Part shown: one piece after another, positions 5,547 to 6,835 of the stretch | How positions within the stretch are numbered: position 1 is the first letter of the stretch | Layout: each line of letters opens with the position of its first letter | Assembly (NCBI GenBank): GCA_023393265.1 | Contig: JAEWME010000258.1 | Coordinates: 1 to 6,835, forward strand | Length of the DNA: 6,835 bases | From: Bacteroidota bacterium | Lineage (GTDB): Bacteria > Bacteroidota > Bacteroidia > Bacteroidales > Prolixibacteraceae | Reading direction: 5' to 3' | The notes under the pieces: generated by a model | Told to the model about the DNA's origin: nothing | What the model saw: the letters and a program-made list of their open reading frames with translations, nothing else | Database searches by the model: none | Position numbers and translations under genes: made by a program

Positions 5547-6835
5547 TTGGCTCAGGAATTCATTATCGCAATCACCGAGCACCGGGCTCTTGGCAATATT
5601 TTGGTCCCGCTTCTGATCGAAAAAGATCAGCTTTACTACATTGTAAAAAAAGTAGTAAAAATGCGCGACGTGAAAAGCGGAGAAGTTGCGTTGAACGACT
5701 CGCAACTTGAACTGCTGAAATTGATTGAAAACTATAGCGACGAAGCGCTTGCCAAAAAATTTGCACGCAATACCGACAAAGCCAGCTTTTTCCAAACCCT
5801 GAATAACGATTTTTTTCAAAACCATGTCAGCCCGTATATCGACAAATATATTTACCGCTGCGTATTGCTGCTGATGAAGGGGAACATCCGCTTATTTTAC
5901 AAGCAGGCCAAATACGCCAATTTGTACGACGAAGACGAAATCAAAGTGAACCCGTCGTTTTCGGAAAGTGTCTTTTATTTCAACCGAAGCGAAACCGGAA
6001 CCAAATACACCCTCAAAATCAGCCACGAAGGGAAGCAACTCGATTTGCTCCACAAAACCATCCGGATGATTTGCACGCAGCCATGCTGCTTTGTATTCCG
6101 GAATAGGCTATATATTTTCAGGGAGCTTTCAGGAAAAAAAATTGTTCCTTTCCTGACCAAAGATTCGGTTTCGGTACCCAAACAGTCCGAAGAAAAATAT
6201 TACCAGTCGTTTATCCTGAATACAATTAAAGAGTCGGAAGTTGAAGCGACAGGATTTGAGATCATCGAGCGCAACCCGCCCAGAAAGACCATCCTTTCGC
6301 TGGAACAGGACCTCACGCTCCGGCCTGTTGTCGTTGTCAAATTCAGGTACGAAAACAGCCTTTACCTGGCCGACTCGGTTTCGAATGTGTTTGTTAGCTT
6401 CGAAAACCAGAGCGACCGATACATTTTTAAAAAATTCGTCAGGAACCGGGAATGGGAAGACGGGCAACTCGGGCTAATTAAAAAACTTGGGCTAAAATAT
6501 AAAAATGGCTTTTGGACAACTGTTGCCGACAAACAGAAGTCGGAGGAGGAAAACCAATACCAGATTATTGAATGGCTGAGCAAAAACAGCGAAGAACTGA
6601 CACAACTCGGATTTTTAATCCAGCAAGGAAAACTGAATAAAAAATATTTCACGGGGGCACAGGTACTCGACATCCAAATCAAAAATAACGAGGATTGGTT
6701 CGACATTTACGCGATGGTAAAATTCGGAACCTACCAGATTCCGTTTATCCGACTGCGAAAGCACATTTTAAGCGGCATCCGCGAGTTCGAGTTGCCTTCA
6801 GGAGAAATAGCCATTTTGCCGCTTGAATGGTTTTC
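5547..6835 (+). CDS. N-terminal part of a large SNF2-type DEAD/DEAH-box helicase (3' end missing)
   Basis: The plus-strand frame is open from 5526 (after a TAA at 5523) to the window end, with no ATG before 5661. Starting at ATG 5661 would discard the sequence FIIAITEHRALGNIL, which looks like the conserved N-terminus of this family, so the TTG at 5547 is chosen. It is preceded by AGGAAA, although very closely. The visible part is 429 residues with no signal peptide or membrane segment, so it is cytoplasmic. It is Lys/Glu-rich, with a mixed alpha/beta appearance. The segment KFGTYQIPFIRLRKHI (392-407), followed by an EFELPSGEIAILP strand pair and EWF, resembles the region that precedes the helicase core in ~970-residue SNF2-like proteins of Bacteroidota. 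Walker A and DExH motifs would lie beyond the window and cannot be checked, so the helicase assignment rests on recognising the N-terminal region. Such proteins are thought to remodel protein-nucleic-acid complexes; the specific role is unknown. Confidence 0.62.
   Translation, partial: MAQEFIIAITEHRALGNILVPLLIEKDQLYYIVKKVVKMRDVKSGEVALNDSQLELLKLIENYSDEALAKKFARNTDKASFFQTLNNDFFQNHVSPYIDKYIYRCVLLLMKGNIRLFYKQAKYANLYDEDEIKVNPSFSESVFYFNRSETGTKYTLKISHEGKQLDLLHKTIRMICTQPCCFVFRNRLYIFRELSGKKIVPFLTKDSVSVPKQSEEKYYQSFILNTIKESEVEATGFEIIERNPPRKTILSLEQDLTLRPVVVVKFRYENSLYLADSVSNVFVSFENQSDRYIFKKFVRNREWEDGQLGLIKKLGLKYKNGFWTTVADKQKSEEENQYQIIEWLSKNSEELTQLGFLIQQGKLNKKYFTGAQVLDIQIKNNEDWFDIYAMVKFGTYQIPFIRLRKHILSGIREFELPSGEIAILPLEWF

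Noticed and set aside
5483..5710. Plus-strand open frame from a TTG at 5483, overlapping the helicase start in another frame, as a separate small gene or a frameshifted helicase N-terminus
   Set aside because: The translation is Arg/Lys-rich without family resemblance, while the helicase frame already has a plausible complete N-terminus from 5547, so no frameshift is needed.
5529..6706. Minus-strand open frames opposite the helicase gene (5529-5825, 6129-6467, 6362-6706)
   Set aside because: They lie antisense to a continuous, protein-like plus-strand frame, and their Phe/Ser-rich translations are typical shadows.

Overview
The window looks like chromosomal DNA from a member of the Bacteroidota, plausibly an anaerobic or facultative one of the Marinilabiliales/Prolixibacteraceae kind (inference). 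The reasons are the gene content (multi-LysM protein fused to a periplasmic-binding fold, Nfn-type oxidoreductase, Bacteroidota-style SNF2 helicase N-terminus), start codons without strong Shine-Dalgarno sequences but with A-rich leaders, and upstream motifs resembling the Bacteroidota -7 element TAnnTTTG. There are five protein genes and no RNA gene, IS element or CRISPR array.

Left to centre, all on the minus strand, transcription would run nfnA (5259-4444), nfnB (4422-2938), a divergent dihydroorotate-dehydrogenase-fold flavoprotein (2852-1866) and a secreted LysM/periplasmic-binding-fold protein (1817 to beyond base 1). NfnA and NfnB are 21 bp apart and form a recognisable NADH-dependent reduced ferredoxin:NADP+ oxidoreductase. 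The small subunit carries an FAD/NAD module plus an Asp/Cys/Cys/Cys [2Fe-2S] motif. The large subunit is GltD-like, with eight N-terminal cysteines for Fe-S clusters, one FAD site and one NADP(H) site. The third gene encodes an FMN TIM-barrel protein that keeps FMN-contact residues but lacks the usual orotate-binding segment. It may act with Nfn or be an independent enzyme. The fourth gene is probably an envelope protein with no obvious metabolic link to the others.

To the right, on the plus strand, a 287-bp divergent intergenic region (5260-5546) separates nfnA from the N-terminal ~430 residues of a large SNF2-type helicase that runs off the end of the window. It appears to use a TTG start.

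The most interesting observation is the nfnA-nfnB-DHOD-like arrangement. Its parts parallel those of PyrDK dihydroorotate dehydrogenase and PreTA dihydropyrimidine dehydrogenase, but the FMN partner is atypical and its substrate cannot be read from the sequence.
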